This document shows, in pieces, positions 43,916 through 51,247 of a stretch of 64,000 bases of DNA. Source of the DNA: Spirochaetota bacterium. GTDB lineage: Bacteria > Spirochaetota > Spirochaetia > Treponematales > UBA12059. Position 1 is the first letter of the stretch; each line of letters starts with the position of its first letter. Location: assembly GCA_018262985.1 (NCBI GenBank), contig JADFDI010000001.1:513027-577026 (forward strand), read 5' to 3'. The translations under genes and the position numbers were made by a program. Under the pieces are notes generated by a model. That model worked only from the letters and a program-made list of their open reading frames with translations. It made no database searches and had not been told where the DNA came from.

Positions 43916-45277
43916 CTACAGCCTCCCTTCCGCCGCGAGCGCGTGGGCTTCGAGGCCCTCGAGCCGGGCGAGGGTCGCCGCGTCGCGGGCGAGTCCCGCC
44001 GCCCCGGCGCGATGGTCGAGGCGCAGCCAGGAGCGTTGCCTGAGGAAGTCCGCCACCGAGAGCCCGCCCGAGCGCCGCGCCGCGCCGCCCGTGGGCAGGC
44101 AGTGGTTCGGCCCCGCGCCGTAGTCCGCGAGCGCCTCCGCCGCGAGGCCGCCCTCGAAGACGGCGCCCGCGTGGCGGATCCGCGCGCGGAGCGAGGCGGC
44201 GTCGCGGGCGTGGATGGCCAGGTGCTCCGGGGCGAGGGCGTCGGCGAGGGCGCCGAGCGCGTCGACCGATCCCGGGACGCAGGCGAAGCCGCCTTCGAGG
44301 GCCGCGCGGGCCGCCGTCGCGTCGGCGGTCGCGAGGCGGGCGAGCGCGTCGTCCAGTTCCCGTTCCACCGCCTCCACGAAGCGCTCCGAGGCGCAGGCGA
44401 GCCAGACGCGGGCGTCGCCGTCGTGCTCCGCCTGGGCGGCCAGGTCGAGCGCGACGAGGCGCGGGTCGGCCGCGTCGTCGGCCAGGACGAGGAGCTCGCT
44501 CGGACCCGCGATCGAGTCGATCCGGACCCGCGCGGCGGCGAGGCGTTTGGCCGCCGCCACCCAGCGGTTGCCAGGCCCGGCCACGGCGTCGCGCGGGGCG
44601 AGGCGTCCGCAGCCGAGGGCGAGCGCGGCGATTGCGTGGGCGCCGCCCGCCGCGACCAGGGCGTCCGCGCCCGCGAGCGCGCAGGCCGCCAGGGTGGCCG
44701 GGGCGGGCCGGGGCGAGGCGACCAGCACCTCGCGGACGCCGGCCGCGCGCGCGGGGATGACGGTCATGAGGGCGGTGGAGGGCAGGGGGTGGCGGCCGCC
44801 GGGCACGTAGCAGCCCGCCTTTTCCACCGCGAGCCAGTCCCAGCCGGCCCGGCCGCCGGGCACCGCCACGGAGCCGGGGACGAAGGCGGCGTGCTGGGCG
44901 CGCGCGAAAGCCTCGACGCGGGCGGCCGCGGCCTCGAGGGCCGCGCGGACGGGCGGCGCGAGCGAAGCGAGCGCGCGGGAGAAATCCCCGGGGCCGTAGA
45001 CGACGAGGCCGTCTTCCCCGCGCGGGGCGTCCGGCGCCGCGTCGCCGAAGCGCGCGACCGCGGCCGCGAGCGCGGCGCTGCCCCCCTCCGCGATTTCCCG
45101 GAACGCCGTGGCGGCGAAGGCGTCCGCCTCGGGGTCGCTCCGGCCGCCGTCGGCCGCGGACAGGGCTTCTTCGAGGCCGACGCGGCTGAACCTGAACGGC
45201 GCCGTTCCGGCCGCGGCGGAGGCGGAGCCGTCGCGCCGCGCCCGCTTCGCGCCGCCTAGTGGATTCCCGCCGGACAT
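43916..45277 (-). CDS. hisD: Histidinol dehydrogenase
   Basis: A 453-residue NAD+/Zn enzyme for the last two steps of histidine synthesis. Key motifs: KAGCYVPGGRHPLPSTALMT, VAGPGNRWVAAAKRLAA, DSIAGPSELLVLADD, AQAEHDGDARVWL, APEHLAIHARD and GAGPNHCLPTGGAARRSGGL, holding the zinc and catalytic His residues. It is the last gene of the operon; its ATG lies 22 nt inside the end of the hisA-I-E fusion gene. Confidence 0.97.
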   Translation of the reverse strand: MSGGNPLGGAKRARRDGSASAAAGTAPFRFSRVGLEEALSAADGGRSDPEADAFAATAFREIAEGGSAALAAAVARFGDAAPDAPRGEDGLVVYGPGDFSRALASLAPPVRAALEAAAARVEAFARAQHAAFVPGSVAVPGGRAGWDWLAVEKAGCYVPGGRHPLPSTALMTVIPARAAGVREVLVASPRPAPATLAACALAGADALVAAGGAHAIAALALGCGRLAPRDAVAGPGNRWVAAAKRLAAARVRIDSIAGPSELLVLADDAADPRLVALDLAAQAEHDGDARVWLACASERFVEAVERELDDALARLATADATAARAALEGGFACVPGSVDALGALADALAPEHLAIHARDAASLRARIRHAGAVFEGGLAAEALADYGAGPNHCLPTGGAARRSGGLSVADFLRQRSWLRLDHRAGAAGLARDAATLARLEGLEAHALAAEGRL

Positions 45278-46566
45278 GCCGCCTCCCTTCCCGCCGGGGC
45301 GGGTTTCGCGTCGCCGGGGCGGCGCGTGAGCTTCCGGGCGCGACGGTCGAGGACGCGCTCCACGTCGGAGAGGCGGGCGCCCGCGGCCGCGAGCGCGACC
45401 AGGGCGAAGTAGAAGAGGTCGGCCGCCTCCTCGGCGGCGCGCTCCGCGCCTTCGGCCTCGGCGAGCTCTGCCGCCTCCTCCGCGAGCTTGGCCGCGAGGA
45501 GGCCTTCTTCCTCGAGGAGCCTCCGCGTGTAGGAACCTTCGGGCGCGGCGGCCGTCCTGCCGATGACGGTCCGCTCGAGGAGGGACAGGCCCCCGTCGCC
45601 GCCGAAGCAGCTCCTCGTGCCCAGGTGGCAGAATCCCGTCCCCTCCTGCCGCACCGTGAACGCGAGCGCGTCGCGGTCGCAGTCGGCCTCGACGCGGACG
45701 AGGACCTGCCGGTCGCCGGAGGATTCGCCCTTGCGCCAGAGCCCGCGCCTCCGCGAACGGTAGACCCCCGCGCCCGTCTCGAGGGCCTCGCGGAGGCTCT
45801 CGGCGTCGGACCAGGCGAGGCCGAGGGACAGACCCCGTTCGTCGCGCACCACGGTCGGCCAGAGCCCGTCCGGGCGATCCGAGACGAGGGGGGTGGCGAA
45901 GGCTTCCGCGAGGCCGAGCTTTCCGGTATAGAGGGCCATGCCGACCTGGGCGTCCGCGCCCAGCCGGTCGAGCGCGGCGATCTCGGCGCCCGTCGCGACG
46001 CCGCCCGCGAAGACGAGCCGTCCTTCGAAGCCGGCGTCGCGCGCGGCCGCGACGAGCGTTCCGCAGCGCCCGAGGTCGATGCCGCCCATGCGGCCCTCGC
46101 GCTCGACCATCGTGAGGAGGAAGCCGCCTGAGTACGGCGCGAGGCGGCGGAGCCGTTCCTCGACCGTCTCGCCCGTGCCGCGCGTCCAGCCGGAGTCGAG
46201 CACCTCGCCTTCGCGGGCGTCGAGGGCGACCACGACGCGTTCGCGCGGCAATCGCGCGAGGAAGCCCTCGCCGGCGGCGGTGCCGATGACGACTCGCAGC
46301 GCGCCCGAGTCCAGCAGGGCGACCGCGTCCTCGAGGGAACGGATGCCGCCGCCGACCGCGCAGTCGTGGCGCCTGGCGAGCTCGAGCACGAGGGGGCGGT
46401 TCGAGCCGCGCCCGAGGGCCGCGTCGAGGTCGACGACGGCGAGGGGGCCGACGCGCGAGAAGCGCTCGGCGATTTCGAGCGGGTCGCCGCAGTCGAGCGG
46501 CGCGCCCGCGCCGCCGACCAGCTGGACGGCGCGGCCGCCCATGATGTCGATGGAAGGAATCAGCAT
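45256..46566 (-). CDS. HisA-HisI-HisE fusion: ProFAR isomerase, PR-AMP cyclohydrolase and PR-ATP pyrophosphohydrolase
   Basis: A 436-residue trifunctional protein. HisA barrel, about 1-222: MLIPSIDIMGGRAVQL (catalytic Asp7), VGGGIRSLEDAVALL, VALDAREGEV, FAGGVATGAEI. HisI, about 230-322: GLWRKGESSG, EADCDRDALAF, zinc residues Cys296, Cys313 and Cys320 in CHLGTRSCF. HisE, about 330-412: YTRRLLEEEGLLAAKLAEEA and the metal-binding EEAADLFYFALVAL. HisI-HisE fusions are common; adding HisA at the N-terminus is rare. The frame is open throughout, with no internal stop. ATG 46566 overlaps the hisF end by 7 nt. Confidence 0.93.
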   Translation of the reverse strand: MLIPSIDIMGGRAVQLVGGAGAPLDCGDPLEIAERFSRVGPLAVVDLDAALGRGSNRPLVLELARRHDCAVGGGIRSLEDAVALLDSGALRVVIGTAAGEGFLARLPRERVVVALDAREGEVLDSGWTRGTGETVEERLRRLAPYSGGFLLTMVEREGRMGGIDLGRCGTLVAAARDAGFEGRLVFAGGVATGAEIAALDRLGADAQVGMALYTGKLGLAEAFATPLVSDRPDGLWPTVVRDERGLSLGLAWSDAESLREALETGAGVYRSRRRGLWRKGESSGDRQVLVRVEADCDRDALAFTVRQEGTGFCHLGTRSCFGGDGGLSLLERTVIGRTAAAPEGSYTRRLLEEEGLLAAKLAEEAAELAEAEGAERAAEEAADLFYFALVALAAAGARLSDVERVLDRRARKLTRRPGDAKPAPAGREAACPAGIH

Positions 46567-47447
46567 GGCCTTAGCTCCAGACCGCCCGCCATGAGCGAGC
46601 GTTTGAGGTCGCGGATCGTGAGCCGACCCGCGTGGAAGACGCCGGCCGCGAGCAGGGCCCGGGCCCCGGCGCGCGCGCCCGCGAGGAAGTGCTCCGCGGT
46701 TTCCGCGCCGCCCGAGGCGACGAGCGGCACCGGGAGGATGCGGGCCGCGGCGGCTACGAGCTCGAGCTCGTAGCCCGAGGCCGTGCCGTCGCGGTCGACG
46801 GAGGTGAGGAGGATCTCGCCCGCGCCGAGCGCCGCTCCGGCGAGCGCCCAGGCGAGGGCCGGGACGCCGGTCGCGAGGGTACCCGCGTCGGCGACCGCTT
46901 CCCAGGCGGCGGACGCGCGCAGGGCTTCCGCCGCGGCGGCTCCAGCGGCCAGGCGCTCCAGTGCGCGGCCGGCGATATCGCGCGCGGCTCCGAAGCCGGG
47001 CGAAAGCTTTCCGGGCCGCGCGGCATCGGTTTCGGGGAAGCGCGGGGCGCGGAGGGCGTCGACCGCGAGCACGCAGCACTGGCTGCCGAAGCGCGCGGCG
47101 ATTTCCTGGATCAAGGCCGGGTTCCTCAGCGCGGCCGAGTTGACGGCCACCTTGTCGGCCCCGGCTTCGAGGAGGTGGGCCGCGTCGCCGGCGGAACGCA
47201 GGCCGCCGCCGACGCAGAGCGGGATGCCGACAGCCGCGCGCGTCGCCCGGACCGCGCCCAGCGCCGCCTTCCGGTCCTCGAGCGTCGCGGACACGTCGAG
47301 CAGGACGAGCTCGTCGGCGCCTGCTTCCTCGTAGCGCGCGGCGAGCGCGGCGGGGTCGCCCGAGTCGGCGAGATCGCGGAAGCGGACGCCCTTCACGACG
47401 CGGCCCGCCTTGACGTCGAGGCAGGGGATGATCCGTAGGGCGCTCAT
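46560..47447 (-). CDS. hisF: Imidazole glycerol phosphate synthase cyclase subunit HisF
   Basis: A 295-residue beta/alpha barrel that with HisH makes imidazole-glycerol phosphate and AICAR. Catalytic Asp11 (IIPCLDVKAGRVVKG) and Asp130 (CCVLAVDA) are present, with VGGGLRS, DKVAVNS and SVDRDGTASGYELEL. It is about 40 residues longer than usual: between Asp130 and GAGEILLTSVDRDG lies an Ala-rich insertion (about 134-196). Start ATGA overlaps the hisH stop. Confidence 0.95.
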   Translation of the reverse strand: MSALRIIPCLDVKAGRVVKGVRFRDLADSGDPAALAARYEEAGADELVLLDVSATLEDRKAALGAVRATRAAVGIPLCVGGGLRSAGDAAHLLEAGADKVAVNSAALRNPALIQEIAARFGSQCCVLAVDALRAPRFPETDAARPGKLSPGFGAARDIAGRALERLAAGAAAAEALRASAAWEAVADAGTLATGVPALAWALAGAALGAGEILLTSVDRDGTASGYELELVAAAARILPVPLVASGGAETAEHFLAGARAGARALLAAGVFHAGRLTIRDLKRSLMAGGLELRPC

Positions 47448-48169
47448 CGCGCGCCTCCGGCCGCGGCCGTAGGCCACCGCCCTTCGAGCTCTGTCCCCCG
47501 CGCGGTCGCCACGGCCGCGTCGGCGCGCTCGAGCCAACGCCGGAGCAGGGCCGCGCCCCAGGCGCCCGACAGCTCGGGGTGGAACTGGCAGGCGAGCGAG
47601 GGGCCGCGCTCGAGGGTCGCGACGAAGGCGCCGCCGTACTCCGCGGAGGCGGGGCGCCAGCCGGCGGCGCGCGCGAGGGCGGCTTCCCCCGAACCGAGCC
47701 GGTACGAGTTCGCGAAGCAGGCCCAGCCCTCCTCCACGAGCCCCACCCCGCTCCCGGCATCCGGGACCACGCGGTTCCAGCCGAGCTGGGGAATCGGCAC
47801 CCCCGCGCCGAAGCGGCGCGCGACGCCCGGCACGAGGCCGAGGCCCGGGACGCCCGGCGCTTCCTCGCTTCCTTCGAGGAGGAGCTGGAAGCCCAGGCAG
47901 ATGGCCAGGGTCGGGCGGCCGGCTTCCACCCGTTCCCGCACGGCGAGATCCAGTTCCGAGGCCCTGAGCGCATCCATGGCGGGACCGAAGGCGCCGACGC
48001 CGGGCAGCACCGCGAGCGGGGCGCGCGCGAAGGCCACCGGGTCGGACGCGGGCGCCGTGACGCGACCGAGCCGGGCGAAGGCGGCGCGGACGCTGGCCAG
48101 GTTGGCCACCCCGGTGCGCGCCACGGCGATCGGGGCGGAACCCCGAGGGATGGATTTGTCGTTCTTCAC
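47444..48169 (-). CDS. hisH: Imidazole glycerol phosphate synthase glutaminase subunit HisH
   Basis: A 241-residue class I glutamine amidotransferase that feeds ammonia to HisF. It shows VLPGVGAFGPAMDALR, the nucleophile loop LAICLGFQLLLEGS, PQLGWNRV and the catalytic CQFHPELSG. The start is GTG 48169, sharing GTGA with the hisB stop. The N-terminal strand reads ARTGVANLASV rather than the usual YGxGNLxSV, a small deviation. Confidence 0.94.
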   Translation of the reverse strand: MKNDKSIPRGSAPIAVARTGVANLASVRAAFARLGRVTAPASDPVAFARAPLAVLPGVGAFGPAMDALRASELDLAVRERVEAGRPTLAICLGFQLLLEGSEEAPGVPGLGLVPGVARRFGAGVPIPQLGWNRVVPDAGSGVGLVEEGWACFANSYRLGSGEAALARAAGWRPASAEYGGAFVATLERGPSLACQFHPELSGAWGAALLRRWLERADAAVATARGTELEGRWPTAAAGGAR

Positions 48170-48807
48170 GCGAGCGTTCCTTTCAGGCTGGGGACGCGCG
48201 CCGCGCCTTCCGCGGCGCCGTCCATGGAGTCGAAGGCGACCGCCTCGCGCAGGGCGAGGGCGAGCGCCTTGAAGGCCGCCTCGGCCTTGTGGTGGTCGTT
48301 GCCGCCGCGGAGCACGTCGAGGTGGACGGCCGCGCGCGCGGCGCTCGCGAAGCTCCGGACGACGTGCGAGACGTTCTCGGCGGCCAGGGCGCCCAAGGCC
48401 GGGCGGACGAGGGCGAGCGAAACCTCGCACCAGGGCCGCCCTCCGAGGTCGACCGCCGCGCGCGCGAGCGCGTCGTCGAGGCAGGCGTGGGCCGACCCGA
48501 AGCGGCGGATGCCCGCCCGGTCGCCGAGGGCGCGGTCGAGCAGGGTCCCGAGGACGAGGGCGGAGTCCTCCGCCGTATGGTGCTCGTCGACGTGGAGGTC
48601 GCCGTCCGCGCGGAGCTCGAGGGTCCAGCGCGCGTGGAAGGCCAGGGTGGAAAGGAGGTGGTCGAGGAAGCCGACGCCGGTACTCACGTTCACTGCTCCG
48701 GGCTCGAGGGCGAGCGAGGCGACGACGCGCGTCTCGCTCGTGACCCGCTCGAGCGCGGCGAAGCGCGCCGCGGCTCTGGGCGTCGCCGTTGCTTCGGCAG
48801 GGCTCAC
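48166..48807 (-). CDS. hisB: Imidazoleglycerol-phosphate dehydratase
   Basis: A 213-residue Mn-dependent dehydratase (stand-alone HisB, no phosphatase domain). Metal motifs: GVGFLDHLLSTLAFHA, HVDEHHTAED and GGNDHHKAEAAFKALALA. It starts with GTG 48807, overlapping the hisC stop (GTGA). A separate histidinol phosphatase gene is not present in this operon. Confidence 0.95.
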   Translation of the reverse strand: MSPAEATATPRAAARFAALERVTSETRVVASLALEPGAVNVSTGVGFLDHLLSTLAFHARWTLELRADGDLHVDEHHTAEDSALVLGTLLDRALGDRAGIRRFGSAHACLDDALARAAVDLGGRPWCEVSLALVRPALGALAAENVSHVVRSFASAARAAVHLDVLRGGNDHHKAEAAFKALALALREAVAFDSMDGAAEGAARVPSLKGTLA

Positions 48808-49955
48808 GCGAAGCCTCCCGCCGCGGCGATGGCGGCCTCGAGCCGTGCGAGCGAGGCGGCGTCCGGCGGGCAGCCGACGCGCGCCGCGTCCGCGAGCTCG
48901 CTTCCCGCGGGCCAGGTCCGGACGGCGATGCCGCGGCCGGCGAGCGCGGACGCGAAGCCGCGCGCGTCGCGGAACCGCGCGAACACGAAATTCGCCTCCG
49001 AGGGACGGACCTTCGCGCCGGCCGCCGCGAGCGATGAGAGGATCCGTCCCCGAGCCTCCCGGGCGAAGGCGACCGAGCGGGCGAGCGCGGCCTCGTTCCC
49101 CAGGGCCTCGAGCGCGATGGCCGCCGCGAGGCCGCCGACGGGGTAGGGCAAGCCCGCCGCGCGGAGCGCCCCGATCGTGGACGGCGCCGCGAGCGCGTAG
49201 CCGACGCGGAGCCCCGCGAGGCCGTAGGCCTTCGAGAAGGTGCCGAGCGCCACCACGTCATCGCGGCCGGAGCGGATCAGGCGGGCCGCGGCGGCCCTGA
49301 TGTCGAAGCGCGCGAACTCCGCGTAGGCGCCGTCCGCCACGAGCAGGCGGCCCCGGCAGAGCGCCGCGAGCGCGTCGAAAGCTTCTTCCGTGACGGCCGC
49401 TCCCGTCGGGTTGGCGGGGCTCGCGACGCAGAGGGCGCCGATGCCGGGTTCGTCGCGGAGGGCCTCGGCCACCGCCTCGAGCGGAAAGTCCGTCCCTTCG
49501 GGCCAAGGGACGGAGCTCGCTTCCGCGCCCGCGAGCTTCGCGTGGACGCGGAACATGGCGAAGCCCGGCTCGAGGACGAGCGCCTTCGAGCCCGGCCGCG
49601 CGAAGGCGCGGAGCGCGCGTGAAAGCGCGTCGTCGGAGCCGCAGCACGCCAGGCTGGATCCCGGAGCGAGGCCGAAGCGCCGGGCGAGCGCGCCTTCGAG
49701 CACCCGCGCGTCGGGGTAGCGGCGGGCGAGCTCCAGGACCGCTTCCGTCCAGGCTCCTTCCGCCCGCGCGCCCTCGCCCGCGAGGCCGTCGAGCAGGGAA
49801 GCGAGCGCCTCCGACGGCGAGCCTTCGTTCGCGTCGAGCGCCAGGTCGACGCCGGCCGCGCGGAGGGGCGGCTCGTAAGGTTCGGGGAGGTCCGCGCGCG
49901 GGGCGAAGGCGGCGCCGGCGGCGGGCGCGCGGGCGCCGCTCACGGCACGATCCAT
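48804..49955 (-). CDS. hisC: Histidinol-phosphate aminotransferase
   Basis: A 383-residue PLP aminotransferase. It has LALDANEGSPSEAL, CCGSDDALSRALRAF, VASPANPTGAAVTEEAF, the PLP-lysine motif LGTFSKAYGLAGLRVGYAL and a C-terminal Arg region. The N-terminal 25 residues are Ala-rich. ATG 49955 overlaps the end of hisG by 16 nt; a longer open frame exists upstream but would lie deep inside hisG. Confidence 0.94.
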   Translation of the reverse strand: MDRAVSGARAPAAGAAFAPRADLPEPYEPPLRAAGVDLALDANEGSPSEALASLLDGLAGEGARAEGAWTEAVLELARRYPDARVLEGALARRFGLAPGSSLACCGSDDALSRALRAFARPGSKALVLEPGFAMFRVHAKLAGAEASSVPWPEGTDFPLEAVAEALRDEPGIGALCVASPANPTGAAVTEEAFDALAALCRGRLLVADGAYAEFARFDIRAAAARLIRSGRDDVVALGTFSKAYGLAGLRVGYALAAPSTIGALRAAGLPYPVGGLAAAIALEALGNEAALARSVAFAREARGRILSSLAAAGAKVRPSEANFVFARFRDARGFASALAGRGIAVRTWPAGSELADAARVGCPPDAASLARLEAAIAAAGGFA

Positions 49956-50809
49956 GACGGTTCGGTGACGACGATGTCCGTGCCGCCGCGCGCGCGGATT
50001 TCCTGGATCAGGGTCGGCAGGGCCTCGCGCGGCGCGGCCACCTTGACCGCCCAGCCCCCGCCGCCGCGCAGCGCCGACACGGTGGGCTCGCGCATGCACG
50101 GCAGCGCCGCCACCACGGCGTCGAGCGCGTCGGAGCCCACGTTGACCTCGAGCATCACGCGGCTTCGCGCCGCCAGCACGGAGCGGCAGAGCAGCGCCAC
50201 CCGCTCGACGCCGCGCGCCTTCTCCGGATCGGCCATGGCCTCGCGGCTCGCGTAGAGCCGCGTCGTGCTCCGCATGAGCTCGTCGACCACCGCGAGCCGG
50301 TTGGCGCGGAGCGTGGAGCCGGTCGCCACGTTGTCGATGATGAGGTCCGCGTCCTCGGGCGGGAAGGCCTCGGTCGCCCCGTAGGAGCGCACGAACACTG
50401 CCTCGAGGCCGCGCTTGGCGATCCAGGCGCGGGCTATCGCCTCGTACTCGCTCGCGACGACGAGGGTCTTGCGCGGCAGCTCGCCCGAGGGCCCGAGCGA
50501 GGCCGCCGGGGCCGCGGCCGCCAGGGTGACCGGGTCGAAGCCCGTGTCGAGCACCTCCACGAGGTCGGCACCGAGCTCGCGGACCCAGTCGGCGCCCGCA
50601 AAGCCGAGGTCGCGCGTGCCCGTCGCGAGCATCTCGACGATGTTCTGGCTCTTGAGCAGCTTCGCGTCGAAGCCGCCCCCGGCCACCGTCGGCCGGTAGT
50701 CCCGTTCGCCTAGCCTGACCGCGAGGCCCGCCTCCTGAAGCAGCGCGAGCACCGCCTCCTGCATCCTGCCTTTCGGCAGGCCGATGCGGAGCTTCGTTCC
50801 CGTTTCCAT
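49940..50809 (-). CDS. hisG: ATP phosphoribosyltransferase, long form
   Basis: The committed step of histidine synthesis. The 289-residue length and the C-terminal ACT-like regulatory region (about 215-289, MLEVNVGSDALDAVVAALPC) identify the long, HisZ-independent form, likely feedback-inhibited by histidine. Catalytic-domain motifs: LRIGLPKGRMQEAVLALLQE, GFAGADWVRELG, ADLIIDNVATGSTLRANRL. GGGGAG lies 5 nt before ATG 50809. It is the first gene of the operon, downstream of the his leader. Confidence 0.96.
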   Translation of the reverse strand: METGTKLRIGLPKGRMQEAVLALLQEAGLAVRLGERDYRPTVAGGGFDAKLLKSQNIVEMLATGTRDLGFAGADWVRELGADLVEVLDTGFDPVTLAAAAPAASLGPSGELPRKTLVVASEYEAIARAWIAKRGLEAVFVRSYGATEAFPPEDADLIIDNVATGSTLRANRLAVVDELMRSTTRLYASREAMADPEKARGVERVALLCRSVLAARSRVMLEVNVGSDALDAVVAALPCMREPTVSALRGGGGWAVKVAAPREALPTLIQEIRARGGTDIVVTEPSWIVP

Positions 50810-50860
50810 CCGTCTCCCCTTTTTTCAGGCGCCGGAAGCCCGGTCCGAGGGACGGAACCG

Positions 50861-50898
50861 AAAAAACGGCGCAGGCCTCGTACGAAGCCGGCGCCGTT
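50861..50898 (-). terminator. his leader terminator T2 (proximal to hisG)
   Basis: On the minus strand AACGGCGC...GCGCCGTT with an inner GGC/GCC stem-loop, followed by TTTTTT (50866-50861). It ends about 50 nt before the hisG start and can block operon transcription. Confidence 0.75.
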
Positions 50899-50912
50899 TC
50901 GATAAGGAAACG

Positions 50913-50936
50913 AAAACGCCGGCCTTCCGGCCGGCG
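50913..50936 (-). terminator. his leader terminator T1
   Basis: On the minus strand CGCCGGCC-GGAA-GGCCGGCG (50936-50917) followed by TTTTCGTTT. It begins 22 nt after the leader-peptide stop codon, the normal position for an attenuator terminator. Confidence 0.75.
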
Positions 50937-50958
50937 CTCTGGTCTGAGTCGCGTCCCG

Positions 50959-51054
50959 CTAGTCCCGGAACGCGCCGACCCGCATCGCGGCCGCGCTGTG
51001 GTGGCCGTGATGATGGAGGAGGGCTGCGCCGAGGGCGAAACGTCGTTCGTTCAC
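50959..51054 (-). CDS. hisL: his operon leader peptide
   Basis: A 31-codon reading frame, GTG 51054 to TAG 50959, reading (with GTG as Met) MNERRFALGAALLHHHGHHS then AAAMRVGAFRD. Residues 14-19 are H-H-H-G-H-H. A His-rich peptide just ahead of two terminators and the complete his operon is the hallmark of ribosome-mediated attenuation: low His-tRNA stalls the ribosome at the His codons and favours an antiterminator. The alternative pairing was not computed. A promoter ends 10 nt upstream of the GTG. Confidence 0.85.
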   Translation of the reverse strand: MNERRFALGAALLHHHGHHSAAAMRVGAFRD

Positions 51055-51064
51055 GATGCTCGGG

Positions 51065-51094
51065 ATAGAAACACGGCTCCGTCGCCCGTGTCAA
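51065..51094 (-). promoter_or_regulatory. his operon promoter
   Basis: A consensus TTGACA (51094-51089), an 18-nt spacer and TTCTAT (51070-51065) on the minus strand, 10 nt upstream of the leader-peptide GTG. The leader mRNA would start only about 4 nt before the peptide. Confidence 0.7.
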
Positions 51095-51109
51095 GCGTTT
51101 TTCGCAGCG

Positions 51110-51204
51110 CCCGGAAGCTTCGTGACACCGGGGCCCGGCTCGCCGCCCGGAAGCTTCGTGACACCGGAGGCCGATTTCTCCGCCCGGAAGCTTCATGACC
51201 CAGG
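51110..51204. repeat. Three tandem copies of a 22-bp repeat upstream of the his promoter
   Basis: CCCGGAAGCTTCGTGACACCGG occurs exactly at 51110-51131 and 51146-51167, with a third, 3-mismatch copy at 51183-51204. The period is 36-37 bp. The cluster fills the space between the his promoter and the PHP gene promoter and may be an operator or a spreading repeat. Confidence 0.65.
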
Positions 51205-51211
51205 ACGCGGC

Positions 51212-51240
51212 GAGACACGGAAGCCCTCCGCGGGTATGCT
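51212..51240 (+). promoter_or_regulatory. Leaderless promoter of the PHP-domain gene
   Basis: GAGACA (51212-51217), a 17-nt spacer and TATGCT (51235-51240), then 7 nt to GTG 51248. The -35 matches consensus at four of six positions. Confidence 0.45.
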
Positions 51241-51247
51241 TGGGCCC

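Noticed and set aside
46567-47973. N-terminal extension of the HisA-HisI-HisE frame (open to 47973)
   Set aside because: It overlaps hisF and hisH in another frame and reads as low-complexity Arg/Pro; HisA begins naturally at MLIPSIDIMGG (46566).
51110-51204. CRISPR array
   Set aside because: Only three 22-bp copies with 14-15 bp gaps, the third diverged, and no cas gene nearby; better described as direct repeats.
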